This document shows positions 41,466 through 50,756 of a DNA stretch of 51,288 bases, piece after piece; the first letter of the stretch is position 1, and each line of letters begins with the position of its first letter. The DNA comes from Clostridia bacterium (GTDB lineage: Bacteria; Bacillota; Clostridia; Oscillospirales; CAG-272). The notes below the pieces were generated by a model. The model worked only from the letters and a program-made list of their open reading frames with translations, did not search any database and was not told where the DNA came from. A program made the position numbers and the translations under genes. The stretch is taken from contig JAFQFS010000045.1 of the NCBI GenBank assembly GCA_017398585.1, positions 1 to 51,288 of the forward strand, in the 5' to 3' direction.

Positions 41466-41525
41466 GTGATTGGGGAGGAACTTTTTGCAAAAAGTTCCTC
41501 CCCAAACCCCTCTTCAAAAAACTTT
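41466..41525 (-). repeat. Single hairpin repeat unit after hisIE, reverse orientation
   Basis: A perfect 36-nt palindrome at 41470-41505, half-site TTGGGGAGGAACTTTTTG, followed by the arm ACCCCTCTTCAAAAAAC. The GGGGAGGAAC/GTTCCTCCCC pair differs from other units on both strands. It separates the his operon from the hydrolase gene. Confidence 0.9.
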
Positions 41526-41579
41526 ATACGGAATGAATGGACATAGTATGTGCAAATTTTGGGGAAGGAGGCGTTTTTT

Positions 41580-42647
41580 GTGCTGAAAGTGGTAAAAATT
41601 ATCCTGATCGTTCTTTTGTCGCTGCTGGTTCTTGTGTTCGGCGTGATTCTGCCGATCGTTTCGGTTGCGGTTTACAAATCGGTGTTCGACGTCCGGTTTG
41701 AGACGGATATTGACGAGTATTTCACCGCGGATGATTACGAAGGTCTGACCGTGGAACACGTTTCGTTCAAGACCAAGCAGGGGCACAACCTCGCCGGATA
41801 CAAATACCGGATGGAAGACGTGACGGAGCCGAAGGGCGTTGTCGTCTGGGCACACGGGTTCGGCGGAGGCGGTCACTGCATCTATATGCCGGAGATCCAG
41901 TATTTTGCGGATCACGGGTACGCGGTGTTTTCCTATGATGCGACCGGGAACAACGAGAGCGAGGGCGATGTGATCGGCGGATTCCCGCAGGGAATCATCG
42001 ACCTCGATTACGCCATCCGCTATGTGAAGGCCGACGCGGCGTACAGCGGACTGCCGGTTTTTCTGGCGGGACACAGCTGGGGCGGCTATTCCGTCGGGAA
42101 TGTAATGAATTTCCATTCGGATGTTCGCGGTGCGGTACTGTTCGCGGGCGTGGACAGCTCGACGGCGATCATTCATCAGGAAGGGCGCGGTTATGCCGGT
42201 GAAGCCGCAGGCCTGCTTATCCCGTATGTACGTGCGTATGAGTGGATCAAGTACGGCAAATATGCTATGACGACCGCGACGGAAGGGATCGGTGCTGCCG
42301 AAAATGCGGAGATCTTCATCGTTCACAGCCGGGATGACCGGACGGTTCTGCAGGAAAACGGCTACGACCTGTTCCATGCGGCACACGGGGACAGTGACCG
42401 TGTTCACTTTGTTCTCTACGACAATCGCGGACACAGCGAACTGTTCTATACCGAGGACACGATGATCGAACGTCAGCTCATTGACATCGACTACGATTTC
42501 TATCTGATGGATTACAATCTGGAGCGGAACGACGAAACACATGCCGCGTTCCGGAAAGAATTCATGGATTATTCGGTTTATTACAAGATGGACGACGACC
42601 TCATGGGCCAGATCGTCGATATGTTCGACCGGCAGCTTGACAAATAA
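41580..42647 (+). CDS. Membrane-anchored alpha/beta hydrolase
   Basis: A 355-residue protein with an N-terminal membrane anchor (residues 4-28) and an alpha/beta hydrolase domain outside the membrane. Visible motifs are AHGFGGGGH (oxyanion region), GHSWGGYS (nucleophile Ser), HSRDDRTV and NRGHSE (catalytic Asp and His). It may be an esterase or peptidase; the substrate is unknown. GGAAGGAGG lies 8 nt before GTG at 41580, which is preferred over an ATG at 41550 that lies upstream of this site. Confidence 0.85.
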   Translation: MLKVVKIILIVLLSLLVLVFGVILPIVSVAVYKSVFDVRFETDIDEYFTADDYEGLTVEHVSFKTKQGHNLAGYKYRMEDVTEPKGVVVWAHGFGGGGHCIYMPEIQYFADHGYAVFSYDATGNNESEGDVIGGFPQGIIDLDYAIRYVKADAAYSGLPVFLAGHSWGGYSVGNVMNFHSDVRGAVLFAGVDSSTAIIHQEGRGYAGEAAGLLIPYVRAYEWIKYGKYAMTTATEGIGAAENAEIFIVHSRDDRTVLQENGYDLFHAAHGDSDRVHFVLYDNRGHSELFYTEDTMIERQLIDIDYDFYLMDYNLERNDETHAAFRKEFMDYSVYYKMDDDLMGQIVDMFDRQLDK

Positions 42648-42653
42648 AAAATG

Positions 42654-42770
42654 AAGAAAGTACAGTGTGAATTTACCGTAAAATCCGCACTGTACTTTCT
42701 TTTTTTCACAGTATGAAGTTTTTTGAAAGGGGTTCGGGGAAAACTTTTTTTCAAAAAAAGTTTTCCCCGA
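42654..42770. repeat. Terminator hairpin plus one repeat unit (site 10)
   Basis: A 14-bp stem pairs AAGAAAGTACAGTG (42654-42667) with CACTGTACTTTCTT (42688-42701), followed by TTTTT, a good terminator for the hydrolase gene. It resembles the central hairpin of composites 1 and 11. A right unit follows, with a perfect 18-bp stem at 42734-42751 and 42753-42770 and arm GAAAGGGGT. No left unit is present. Confidence 0.88.
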
Positions 42771-42780
42771 GAAAAATATA

Positions 42781-44358
42781 TTAAATTTCCAGAATGTTTT
42801 CGCTCTTCATGAGCACTTCGCGGACGTCTTCCGCGAGATCGCCGGTGGTGATGTATTCACCGTCGCCGAGGGTAATGACAATCATACCCGCGCCGGTGAG
42901 CGCCTGGATCTGTTCGTCGGACAGGTGCGCCGCAAAGTAGGGCAGGCGATTTTCGTCAAACAGTGCGCGTTCAAGGGACTTGCCGTAGTCCGCGTCGGTG
43001 ACGCCGACGGTCAGCGGCTTCTGTCCGAGGTACTTCGCGCGTTCTGCGGGAGTGACGGCCGCGCCGCGTCTGATGTCCGCAGTATCCGCGAGAGCTTCGG
43101 TGATGATACCGCCGCCGGAGATTTCGTAGTTGTCAACGATGACGAAACGTCCGGTTTCCGGAACAGCCGCGCCGATGTCAAACGCGATGTCGCGTTCGCA
43201 TTCGATTTCACAGTCGGCGATGTCGTTCTTGTTCGCGTGGTCGGGACCGATGATCTTGTCGAGCGAAGATGCGTCGAGGGAGCTGTAGATTTTCGTCACA
43301 CGGCATGCGATCTTTGCGGTGCAGGACTTGATGATATATTCATGACCGACGGTCAGCGGAGTACGTCCGAGCCAGAACATACTTGCGCGGAAACGTCTGC
43401 CGACGACCGGCGGAATTTCGTCTTCACGGCACGCGATTTCACCGCGGTGGACGTAGATCTGCGTTTCGGTCGTGAAACCGCAGGACTTTCCTTTGTAGAA
43501 CGCTTCCGGAGCCTCGTGAGCGGAGGGGTCCATGAACCATTCTTCGAGGTTCTTGACGGTCGTGGTCTTCTTCGAGGGATAGAAAATCACACGGTCGCCG
43601 CGGCGGATCGAACCGGATTCGCACATGCCGGCGATGATACGGCGGTCGTCGCCGCCTTCGGTGAACTTGTAAACGTCCTCAACGGGCATACGGAACGGCT
43701 TGTCGTCCGCACTGCCGCCGCCGTTGAAACGGTCGAGCTGTTCCAGAACATTGCAGCCGTCATACCACGGGGTATTTTCGGAATGGTTTGCGATGTTGTC
43801 ACCGTCCATGGCGGAAACGGGAATGAACGCTGCCGGCGTGATGCCGATGGAATGCAGGAATTCTGTATATTTTTCGCAGATTTCGTCGTAAACCACCTTA
43901 TCGTATTTCACAAGGTCGATCTTGTTGACGAGAACGGCGATCTGGGTGATGCCGAGCATCTCGAGCATGTAGCCATGACGGCGGGAGTTTTCGCAGATGC
44001 CTTCCGCAGCGTCGATAACGAGCAGGGCGGCGTCCGCGCGGGATGCGCCGGTGATCATATTTTTGAGAAATTCGATGTGACCGGGCGCGTCGATGATGAT
44101 GTACTTGCGCAGATCGGTTTCAAAGAAGCAGCGCGCGGTGTCGATGGTGATACCCTGAGAACGTTCGTCTTTGAGTGCGTCGAGGAGGAAGGCGTATTCG
44201 AACGGCTTGCTGTTTTTACGGCAAAGCTCGCGGATGCTTTCGATTTTTCCGTCGGGAAGGGTGTGAGTGTCCGCCAGCAGACGACCGATCACGGTGCTTT
44301 TCCCGTGGTCAACGTGCCCCGCCACGACGATATTCATATGCTGTTTATCTTTTATCAT
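42781..44358 (-). CDS. cysN: Sulfate adenylyltransferase subunit 1 (GTPase)
   Basis: A 525-residue EF-Tu-like GTPase that drives sulfate activation by CysD. G1 is GHVDHGKS, G3 is DAPGH and G4 is NKID. Two beta-barrel domains follow, and no APS kinase domain is fused at the C-terminus. GGAG lies 10 nt before ATG. It is third in the cysCQ-cysD-cysN operon, 49 nt after cysD. Confidence 0.95.
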   Translation of the reverse strand: MIKDKQHMNIVVAGHVDHGKSTVIGRLLADTHTLPDGKIESIRELCRKNSKPFEYAFLLDALKDERSQGITIDTARCFFETDLRKYIIIDAPGHIEFLKNMITGASRADAALLVIDAAEGICENSRRHGYMLEMLGITQIAVLVNKIDLVKYDKVVYDEICEKYTEFLHSIGITPAAFIPVSAMDGDNIANHSENTPWYDGCNVLEQLDRFNGGGSADDKPFRMPVEDVYKFTEGGDDRRIIAGMCESGSIRRGDRVIFYPSKKTTTVKNLEEWFMDPSAHEAPEAFYKGKSCGFTTETQIYVHRGEIACREDEIPPVVGRRFRASMFWLGRTPLTVGHEYIIKSCTAKIACRVTKIYSSLDASSLDKIIGPDHANKNDIADCEIECERDIAFDIGAAVPETGRFVIVDNYEISGGGIITEALADTADIRRGAAVTPAERAKYLGQKPLTVGVTDADYGKSLERALFDENRLPYFAAHLSDEQIQALTGAGMIVITLGDGEYITTGDLAEDVREVLMKSENILEI

Positions 44359-44407
44359 GATAGATTAACTCCAAGTTCAATAGTAGTACGGCTGCGGAAC
44401 CGGAAAA

Positions 44408-45292
44408 TCACATATATCCGTCACGGCGCAGTTCTTCAAGACCGCCGCCGTCTTCCTTGTCCTGTTCGCGGCCGCTTCTTTCTGCGATTCTTGCGAACTT
44501 GCCGGACTTCAGTTCTTCGATAATGTCGTCGAGGTTCTTTGCGGTGGATTCGACCGGTTTGGTGCAGGGCCAGCAGCCGAGGGAACGGTAACGCTTGCCG
44601 TTGCCCTGATCAAAGTACAGGGAAACGACCGGTACACCTTCGCGGCGGATGTATTCCCAGATGTCAACTTCGGTCCAGTCGAGGAGCGGGTGGATGCGGA
44701 CGTGGGTACCGGGAGCAAAGTCGGTCTTGTACTGACCCCAGAATTCCGGCGGCTGGTCGTCTGCGTCCCAGTCATTGTGCTTGTCGCGGGGGCTGAAATA
44801 ACGTTCCTTGGAACGGCTGCCTTCTTCGTCCGCGCGTACACCGACGATTACACCCGTGAAGGGTTCGCGGTTTTCGTCCTTTTCGTAGAGACCGGTCGCA
44901 TGGTTCAGGCGATATCTCGGCCATTCGCCGGAGAGCGTGTTCGCCAGAGCGGTGGTCTTGAGCTTGCGGCAGCATTCGATACGGGTCGCGTTGCCGTCCG
45001 GGAAGGTTTCCTTCGCATCGAGGGCTTCGCGGTTTTCGCCGTAGATCATGTCGAGGTTCCATTCCATCGCGAGACGGTCGCGGTACTCGATCATTTCGGG
45101 GATTTTGTAGTGTGTATCAACGTGGACGAGCGGAAAGGGGACGTGACCGTAGAACGCCTTGCGTGCAAGGCAGAGCAGAACGGTACTGTCCTTGCCGATG
45201 GACCACAGCATACACAGATTTTTAAATGCCGAATAGGATTCACGCAGAATATGAATACTGCGCGATTCGAGCATATCAAGATGACTGTACAT
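44408..45292 (-). CDS. cysD: Sulfate adenylyltransferase subunit 2
   Basis: A 294-residue PP-loop enzyme that forms APS from ATP and sulfate. The PP-loop is [11 protein letters not shown] near residue 30. [20 protein letters not shown] and [11 protein letters not shown] are also typical. AAAGGA lies 7 nt before ATG. It begins 29 nt after cysCQ on the same strand. Confidence 0.96.
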   Translation of the reverse strand: MYSHLDMLESRSIHILRESYSAFKNLCMLWSIGKDSTVLLCLARKAFYGHVPFPLVHVDTHYKIPEMIEYRDRLAMEWNLDMIYGENREALDAKETFPDGNATRIECCRKLKTTALANTLSGEWPRYRLNHATGLYEKDENREPFTGVIVGVRADEEGSRSKERYFSPRDKHNDWDADDQPPEFWGQYKTDFAPGTHVRIHPLLDWTEVDIWEYIRREGVPVVSLYFDQGNGKRYRSLGCWPCTKPVESTAKNLDDIIEELKSGKFARIAERSGREQDKEDGGGLEELRRDGYM

Positions 45293-45321
45293 AATTTATT
45301 CCTTTATGTTAAAACTGATTT

Positions 45322-46776
45322 TTACATGATGGGTTCCGGGAGCGTCAGCGCGGATTCGGGACGGTTCAGAATGATGAATCCGCCGTGGTTGACCGGATCG
45401 GCGCGGTTGGCGGGAACTTTGTTTCCGGTACCGTCGGTGTAAATGCCTCCGGCCTCCTCGCAGATGATCTGCATGGCAGCGGTGTCCCATTCTTTCATGA
45501 ACGAGCCGAAACGGTAGTGGATGTCTGCCGCACCTTCCGCGATGAGGCAGCCCTTGAGGCAGCTTCCCGCCGTGATGGTATCGGCGATGCGGTCCGCATT
45601 GAGGTCGAGCAGGGCTTCGGTCTGACGGTCGCCGTGGGAACGGCTTGCCGTGATGATGAGCTTGTCCGCTTCCTCGCCGGTCGTACCGGTGCGGTCGGAG
45701 ACGCGGATACGGTTTGCGGGATCAAAGACGTCGGACGGGATACCGTCAAACTGGATTTTATAGGAACCGTGACCTTCCGAAGCGTAATAAAGCAGACGCT
45801 TTGCGGGAACGGCGATCACGCCCGCGTACACACGGTTGTGGGTTGCGAATCCGATGGAGACGCAGAATTCGCCGTTGCGGTGGATGAACTCCTTGGTGCC
45901 GTCGAGCGGGTCGATGATGAAGACGCCCGCGTTGTTCGAAAGACGTTCGGGCATGCCGTGCAGGTCGGCCGCAGAGGATTCCTCTTCGGTCAGGATGCTG
46001 TATTCGGGGTATGTTTCGCGGAAATAAGAAGTCAGCACTTCGTTGGACGCGGTGTCCGCTGTGGTCAGCGGGGAGGCATCCTCCTTGAAGGAAACGTCGT
46101 ACTTGCCGTCGTAGATTTCCATGATTTTTGCCGACGCAAGCATGGCGGCATCGAGCATGGAGCGCACCAGTTTGGCGGGCTTGTAAATGTTGTCAAGCGC
46201 GGCGGAAACGAGGAGTTCCGCACATTCTTCCGCGGTATTTGCGGTGGTGTCGAGAACGATGTCTGCATTTTCGGGGACTTCATACGGCGCGGAGACGCCG
46301 GTGAAGTTCGCGATCTCTCCCGCGAAGGCACGTTTGTACAGCCCCTTCGGGTCGCGCGCGGCGCAGACGTCCACGGACGCTTTGACGTAAACTTCGTAAA
46401 AATCTGCGGATTCCGAAACGATCTCCCGCGCGGTGTCGCGGGACTGTTTGTCCGGCGAAATGGTGCAGACAACCACGGTCAGACCGGCGGAAGCCATTGT
46501 CTTCGCGAGATGGGCGATCCGGCGGAGATTTTCGTGACGGTCTTCCGTCGAAAATCCGAGTCCCTTGCAGAGACCGGTGCGGACGGTGTCGCCGTCGATC
46601 ATGAACGCGGCGTGACCCTCTTCGGTCATACGCTGTTCAAACTGCACGGCGATCGTGGATTTTCCCGAGCCGGACAGACCGCTCATCCAGAAAACGGCGG
46701 GCACGGAACCGGTGATTTTCCGCCGTGCTTCCGATGCCACACCGGAGCGGTGCGGCGTAATATTGTTAGCGAGCAT
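45322..46776 (-). CDS. APS kinase fused to 3'(2'),5'-bisphosphate nucleotidase (CysC-CysQ)
   Basis: A 484-residue two-domain protein. Residues about 1-200 are an APS kinase (Walker A GLSGSGKS at 33-40; DGDTVRTGLCKGLGFS) that makes PAPS. Residues about 210-484 are an inositol-monophosphatase-type CysQ, with metal sites EEESS near 263 and DPLDGTKEF near 287, and EWDTAAMQIICEEAGG. CysQ removes the 3' phosphate from PAP, the by-product of PAPS use. ATG at 46776 has GGAG 5 nt upstream. A GTG two codons earlier overlaps the Shine-Dalgarno and is less likely. It is first in the operon. Confidence 0.93.
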   Translation of the reverse strand: MLANNITPHRSGVASEARRKITGSVPAVFWMSGLSGSGKSTIAVQFEQRMTEEGHAAFMIDGDTVRTGLCKGLGFSTEDRHENLRRIAHLAKTMASAGLTVVVCTISPDKQSRDTAREIVSESADFYEVYVKASVDVCAARDPKGLYKRAFAGEIANFTGVSAPYEVPENADIVLDTTANTAEECAELLVSAALDNIYKPAKLVRSMLDAAMLASAKIMEIYDGKYDVSFKEDASPLTTADTASNEVLTSYFRETYPEYSILTEEESSAADLHGMPERLSNNAGVFIIDPLDGTKEFIHRNGEFCVSIGFATHNRVYAGVIAVPAKRLLYYASEGHGSYKIQFDGIPSDVFDPANRIRVSDRTGTTGEEADKLIITASRSHGDRQTEALLDLNADRIADTITAGSCLKGCLIAEGAADIHYRFGSFMKEWDTAAMQIICEEAGGIYTDGTGNKVPANRADPVNHGGFIILNRPESALTLPEPIM

Positions 46777-46809
46777 ATTCACTCCGATTTCATAATAATC
46801 TATAATATA

Positions 46810-46839
46810 ATTATATTATAGAACGGTGGGGCATGTCAA
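46810..46839 (-). promoter_or_regulatory. Promoter of the cysCQ-cysD-cysN operon
   Basis: TTGACA, 18-nt spacer, TATAAT on the minus strand, within a TATAAT-rich stretch. Confidence 0.75.
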
Positions 46840-46930
46840 CGGAAGATTCAAAAAAGCACGGAAAAAATCAAATTTAGTTCTTTTTTTGAAGCATGACTCT
46901 GTCGGAAAACAATCCAATCGGAGGGATTCT

Positions 46931-47278
46931 ATGAGCAAATTTACCATGGGAAGAACGCGGAAAAAATCAAAAACGGAAGAGATTGGAAGTCTGTACATCC
47001 CGCGCGCACGGACGAAGGCGGCGGACGCGGTGTTTGTCTTCGGTGCGGCAGCGGTGTGCGTGATGCTGGTGCTTCCGATGCTTCCGGAAGAACACACGTC
47101 ACCGCGTGCGGAAGCCGCCGTGATGGTCATGAGCGGTGCGGTACGGGAAGTCGGTACGGAAGACACGGCGGAACGAGAAGAACTGGTCACGCCGTCGAAT
47201 ACGGAGTTTGATGAGGAGTGGAATTTTTACGACTATATCGGCGAACTGTTTGCCGGTCTGCTCTCCGGACAGGGCTGA
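46931..47278 (+). CDS. Single-pass membrane protein, unknown (115 aa)
   Basis: A 115-residue protein, not recognised by family. The basic N-terminus (about 30 residues) is followed by one membrane segment (about residues 35-55) and an acidic external part. GGAGG lies 6 nt before ATG at 46931. The M50 protease gene starts 3 nt after its stop. In sporulation, SpoIVFA is a membrane partner encoded just before the M50 protease SpoIVFB, and this gene could play a similar regulatory role. Sequence similarity to SpoIVFA is not apparent. Confidence 0.7.
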   Translation: MSKFTMGRTRKKSKTEEIGSLYIPRARTKAADAVFVFGAAAVCVMLVLPMLPEEHTSPRAEAAVMVMSGAVREVGTEDTAEREELVTPSNTEFDEEWNFYDYIGELFAGLLSGQG

Positions 47279-47281
47279 CGG

Positions 47282-47788
47282 ATGGAGAAGCTGTTTCTTC
47301 TCCTCACGGCAGTCCTTCTGCATGAGACGGGGCATATCCTGTGCGCCGTCCTGCTGAACATTCCGTTTTCCGGACTGGCGGTGCGTCCGTGCGGTGCGGT
47401 GATGACGTTTGATTTCTCCGGTACGGCATACACGCGTGAGATATGCGTCCATCTTGCCGGTCCGGGGACGGGGATTCTGTCCGCCGTCTGCGCTTTACTT
47501 GTGTTTGGAAATAAGGCGGCGTATTTTGCGGGGCTGTCGGTCTGGCTTGCCATACTGAATCTCCTGCCTGTACAGGGTTTTGACGGCGGCGGCGTGCTGT
47601 CCTGCCTGCTTTCGCTGTTTCTGACAGCGGAGACGGTATACCGCGTCTGCCGCGCCGTTTCGGGCGTGACACTTTTTTTTCTGTGGACGGCGGTTCTGTG
47701 GATCGAACTGCGTGTCCGTGCGGTACTGACCCTGCTGCTGTTTATCCTGTACATTGTTATTTTATCTTCGAATAATCGTAAATTTTAG
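47282..47788 (+). CDS. M50 family intramembrane metalloprotease
   Basis: A 168-residue membrane protein with HETGH (residues 14-18) in the first helix and NLLPVQGFDGG (near 97-107), the two zinc-site motifs of site-2 proteases. It is short, lacks PDZ or CBS domains and resembles the SpoIVFB core. It would cleave a membrane-embedded substrate, such as a pro-sigma factor or anti-sigma factor. GGACAGGG precedes ATG by about 8 nt. It is coupled to the upstream 115-residue gene. Confidence 0.85.
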   Translation: MEKLFLLLTAVLLHETGHILCAVLLNIPFSGLAVRPCGAVMTFDFSGTAYTREICVHLAGPGTGILSAVCALLVFGNKAAYFAGLSVWLAILNLLPVQGFDGGGVLSCLLSLFLTAETVYRVCRAVSGVTLFFLWTAVLWIELRVRAVLTLLLFILYIVILSSNNRKF

Positions 47789-47798
47789 ATAAGATATC

Positions 47799-47827
47799 TT
47801 GACATTTATGTGATCGTGTGATATAGT
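47799..47827 (+). promoter_or_regulatory. Promoter of trkA-trkH
   Basis: TTGACA, 17-nt spacer, TATAGT. The leader is about 70 nt. Confidence 0.85.
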
Positions 47828-47902
47828 TTGGGCAAACAATTTGAAAGAATAGATAAATGTAAAATAAAACCGATTCCGTTTCGGAATCACGGGGTTCAGA
47901 CT

Positions 47903-49267
47903 ATGAAAATTGTAATCGTTGGCTGCGGTAAAGTTGGATACGCGCTTGCCGCACAACTTTCCGCGGAAAATCACGACATTACCGTTGTGGACAACAATTC
48001 ACGTGTCATCGAAAAGGCGCAGGAGACTCTTGACGTCATGAGCATGTCCGGCAACGGTGCGGCTCTTGCCATCCAGCAGGAAGCACGTGTCGGGGAAGCG
48101 GATCTGCTGATCGCCACGACCAGCTCGGATGAACTGAATCTGCTGTGCTGCATCGTCGCAAAGCGGCTCGGATGCCGCCACACTATTTCCCGCGTACGCA
48201 ATACGGACTATATGAACCAGCTGACGTTCATGCGCGATGACTTCGGTCTGTCGATGACGGTCAATCCGGAATATGCGACGGCACGGACGATCTGGCGTTT
48301 CCTGCAGTTTCCGTCGTTCCTGAAGATCGATTCGTTCGCGAAGGGACGCGTGGAACTGGTCGAACTGAAGATCACGGAAAACAGCGTTCTGAACGGCAAG
48401 AGCCTCGACAAGCTGTCGACGGAACTGCATCTGAAGGTTCTCGTCTGCGTTGTGGAACGCGACAACCGGATCTTTATCCCGAAGGGGGACTTTGTGCTGC
48501 GTGAAGGAGACAAGATCAACGTCACCGCGCCCCGTTCGGAGCTTACGAAGATGATCAAGACGCTGGGCATCAGCACGCAGAAGATCCGGAACGTCATGGT
48601 GGTCGGCGGCGGACGGATCGCAGAATATCTTGCGGAGGAGCTGATCCGCTCCGGTGTGGACGTGAAGATCATCGAACGCGACAGGGAGCGCAGCATAGAG
48701 CTTGCTTCCCGTTATCCGGAAGCGCTCATCATCAACGACGACGGCTCGATTCACGACGTCCTGATGGCAGAAGGAATCCGCGAGACGGATGCGGTCGTTA
48801 CGCTGACCGGGATCGACGAGCAGAATCTCGTCATCTCCTTGTATGCGGGACATATCGGGGTGCCGAAAACAATCACGAAGCTGAACCGGAGTGAGTACAG
48901 CGAACTGTTCTCGGACAGAGAACTGGGAAGCACGGTCTGCCCGAAGGAGGTCATCGCGTCGGAGATCATCCGGTACGTACGTTCCATTGATAACAGCGAC
49001 GCGTCGATCATCACACTGCACCGGATCGTCGACGGCAAGGCGGAGGCGATCGAGTTTATCGCGAATGCTCAGACGACCGGACTGGATATCCCGCTCAAAG
49101 ATCTGAAACTCAAGAAAAACATCCTCATCGCGTGCATCAACCATGACGGGAAGATCATTATTCCGCGCGGTATGGACCGGATCTCGTACGGCGACACGGT
49201 CATCATCGTGACGGCGGCGGACGAACCGATCTCCGAGCTGAACGACATTTTCGAAGACAACAACTGA
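47903..49267 (+). CDS. trkA: Trk potassium uptake regulatory subunit TrkA
   Basis: A 454-residue cytoplasmic protein with two RCK modules. The first Rossmann motif is VGCGKVGYALA (residues 6-16). The second is VGGGRIAEYLAEEL near 233. Each is followed by an RCK_C domain. It binds NAD(H) or ATP/ADP and gates TrkH. ATG at 47903 has only a weak GGGG upstream, but an upstream extension would overlap the promoter. trkH follows after 16 nt. Confidence 0.95.
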   Translation: MKIVIVGCGKVGYALAAQLSAENHDITVVDNNSRVIEKAQETLDVMSMSGNGAALAIQQEARVGEADLLIATTSSDELNLLCCIVAKRLGCRHTISRVRNTDYMNQLTFMRDDFGLSMTVNPEYATARTIWRFLQFPSFLKIDSFAKGRVELVELKITENSVLNGKSLDKLSTELHLKVLVCVVERDNRIFIPKGDFVLREGDKINVTAPRSELTKMIKTLGISTQKIRNVMVVGGGRIAEYLAEELIRSGVDVKIIERDRERSIELASRYPEALIINDDGSIHDVLMAEGIRETDAVVTLTGIDEQNLVISLYAGHIGVPKTITKLNRSEYSELFSDRELGSTVCPKEVIASEIIRYVRSIDNSDASIITLHRIVDGKAEAIEFIANAQTTGLDIPLKDLKLKKNILIACINHDGKIIIPRGMDRISYGDTVIIVTAADEPISELNDIFEDNN

Positions 49268-49283
49268 GGACGGAGACGGGACG

Positions 49284-50750
49284 ATGAACATAAAAATTAC
49301 GTTGAAATACCTCGGGTATCTCCTTGCGATCGAAGGAGCGTTCATGTTTCCGGCGATGATGATCGCGCTGTTCTGCGGCGAACGGACGGCGTTGACCGGA
49401 TTTGCGGTCACGGCGGTGATCCTGCTGGCGATCGGTGTTCCACTGTCCTTTCTGAAGGAGGAGAACCCGACGCTGTACGCGAAGGACGGCTTTTTCATCG
49501 TCGCGCTGTCATGGATCGTAGTATCCCTGTTCGGTGCGATGCCGTTCACGATCAGCGGCGCGATTCCGAGCTACGTGGACGCGTTTTTCGAAACGGTGTC
49601 CGGCTTTACTACCACGGGCGCGAGCATCCTGACGGAAATCGAGAGTCTGCCGAAGGCGATCCTGTACTGGCGCAGCTTCACACACTGGCTCGGCGGGATG
49701 GGCGTTCTGGTCTTTATTCTGGCAATCATTCCGAAATCGGCGGGCAGCGGAGTTTCCCTGCACATTCTTCGTGCGGAAAGCCCGGGGCCGGTCGTCGGGA
49801 AACTGGTGCCGAAAATGCGGAGTACGGCGCGTATTCTGTATGCGATTTATATCGTTCTGACGCTGCTTGAACTGTTCTTCCTGCTGATTGGCGGAATGCC
49901 GCTGTTTGATGCGGTAACGGTTTCCTTCGGTACAGCGGGAACGGGCGGTTTTGCCATTACGAACAACAGCATTGCGGCGTACGACAGCTATTATCTGCAG
50001 GGTGTGATTACCGTATTCATGCTGCTGTTCTCGGTCAACTTCAACATTTACTATCTCCTGCTCTCCAGGGAATTCCGTGCGGCGTACAAGGATACGGAAC
50101 TGCGCGTTTTCCTCGGGATCGTGTGTGTGTCCGTTCTGGCAATTGCTGTCAACATCTGGCATACCGGTCAGGCATTGTGTGAGACTTTCTTCGGTGCGCT
50201 GCATCACAGTGCATTCCAGGTAGCGACAATTGTTTCGACGACGGGATTTGCGACCACGGACTTCAATCAGTGGCCGGCATTCTCGAAGATGATTCTGCTT
50301 CTGCTGATGTTCATCGGCGCGTCGGCGGGTTCCACCGGCGGCGGTATGAAGGTATCGCGTGTGATTATCCTCGCAAAGTCGATTCTGTCGGAAATCAAGA
50401 AGCTGATCCACCCGAACAGCATCAAGCTCGTCCGCGTGAGCGGCAAGGTAGTCAGCCCGGACGTTGTTCACAGCGTCAACGGTTATTTCGCGGTCTATAT
50501 CGCGCTCATTGCGCTCTCCACACTGTGCCTTTCCATTGACAATTTCAACTTTGAAACGACCTTCTCTGCCGTCGTAGCCTGTTTCAACAACATCGGCCCC
50601 GGCTTTGACATGGTCGGTGCGGCCGGAAACTACAGCGCATTCTCCAACTTCGGCAAGCTGGTATTATGTGCGGATATGCTCCTCGGCCGTCTCGAAATTT
50701 TCCCGATTCTCCTTCTCTTCAGCCCGTCGCTGTGGAGACGGACGAAGTGA
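49284..50750 (+). CDS. trkH: Trk potassium uptake channel subunit TrkH
   Basis: A 488-residue SKT-family membrane protein with four pseudo-repeats. Selectivity-filter segments include VSGFTTTGASILT, FGTAGTGGFAIT, VSTTGFATTDFN and NNIGPGFDMVGAAG. The intramembrane loop GASAGSTGGGMKVSR is conserved. It forms a K+ uptake channel with TrkA. The start lies after GGAGACGGGACG. It ends before composite repeat 11. Confidence 0.96.
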   Translation: MNIKITLKYLGYLLAIEGAFMFPAMMIALFCGERTALTGFAVTAVILLAIGVPLSFLKEENPTLYAKDGFFIVALSWIVVSLFGAMPFTISGAIPSYVDAFFETVSGFTTTGASILTEIESLPKAILYWRSFTHWLGGMGVLVFILAIIPKSAGSGVSLHILRAESPGPVVGKLVPKMRSTARILYAIYIVLTLLELFFLLIGGMPLFDAVTVSFGTAGTGGFAITNNSIAAYDSYYLQGVITVFMLLFSVNFNIYYLLLSREFRAAYKDTELRVFLGIVCVSVLAIAVNIWHTGQALCETFFGALHHSAFQVATIVSTTGFATTDFNQWPAFSKMILLLLMFIGASAGSTGGGMKVSRVIILAKSILSEIKKLIHPNSIKLVRVSGKVVSPDVVHSVNGYFAVYIALIALSTLCLSIDNFNFETTFSAVVACFNNIGPGFDMVGAAGNYSAFSNFGKLVLCADMLLGRLEIFPILLLFSPSLWRRTK

Positions 50751-50756
50751 GAGTTT

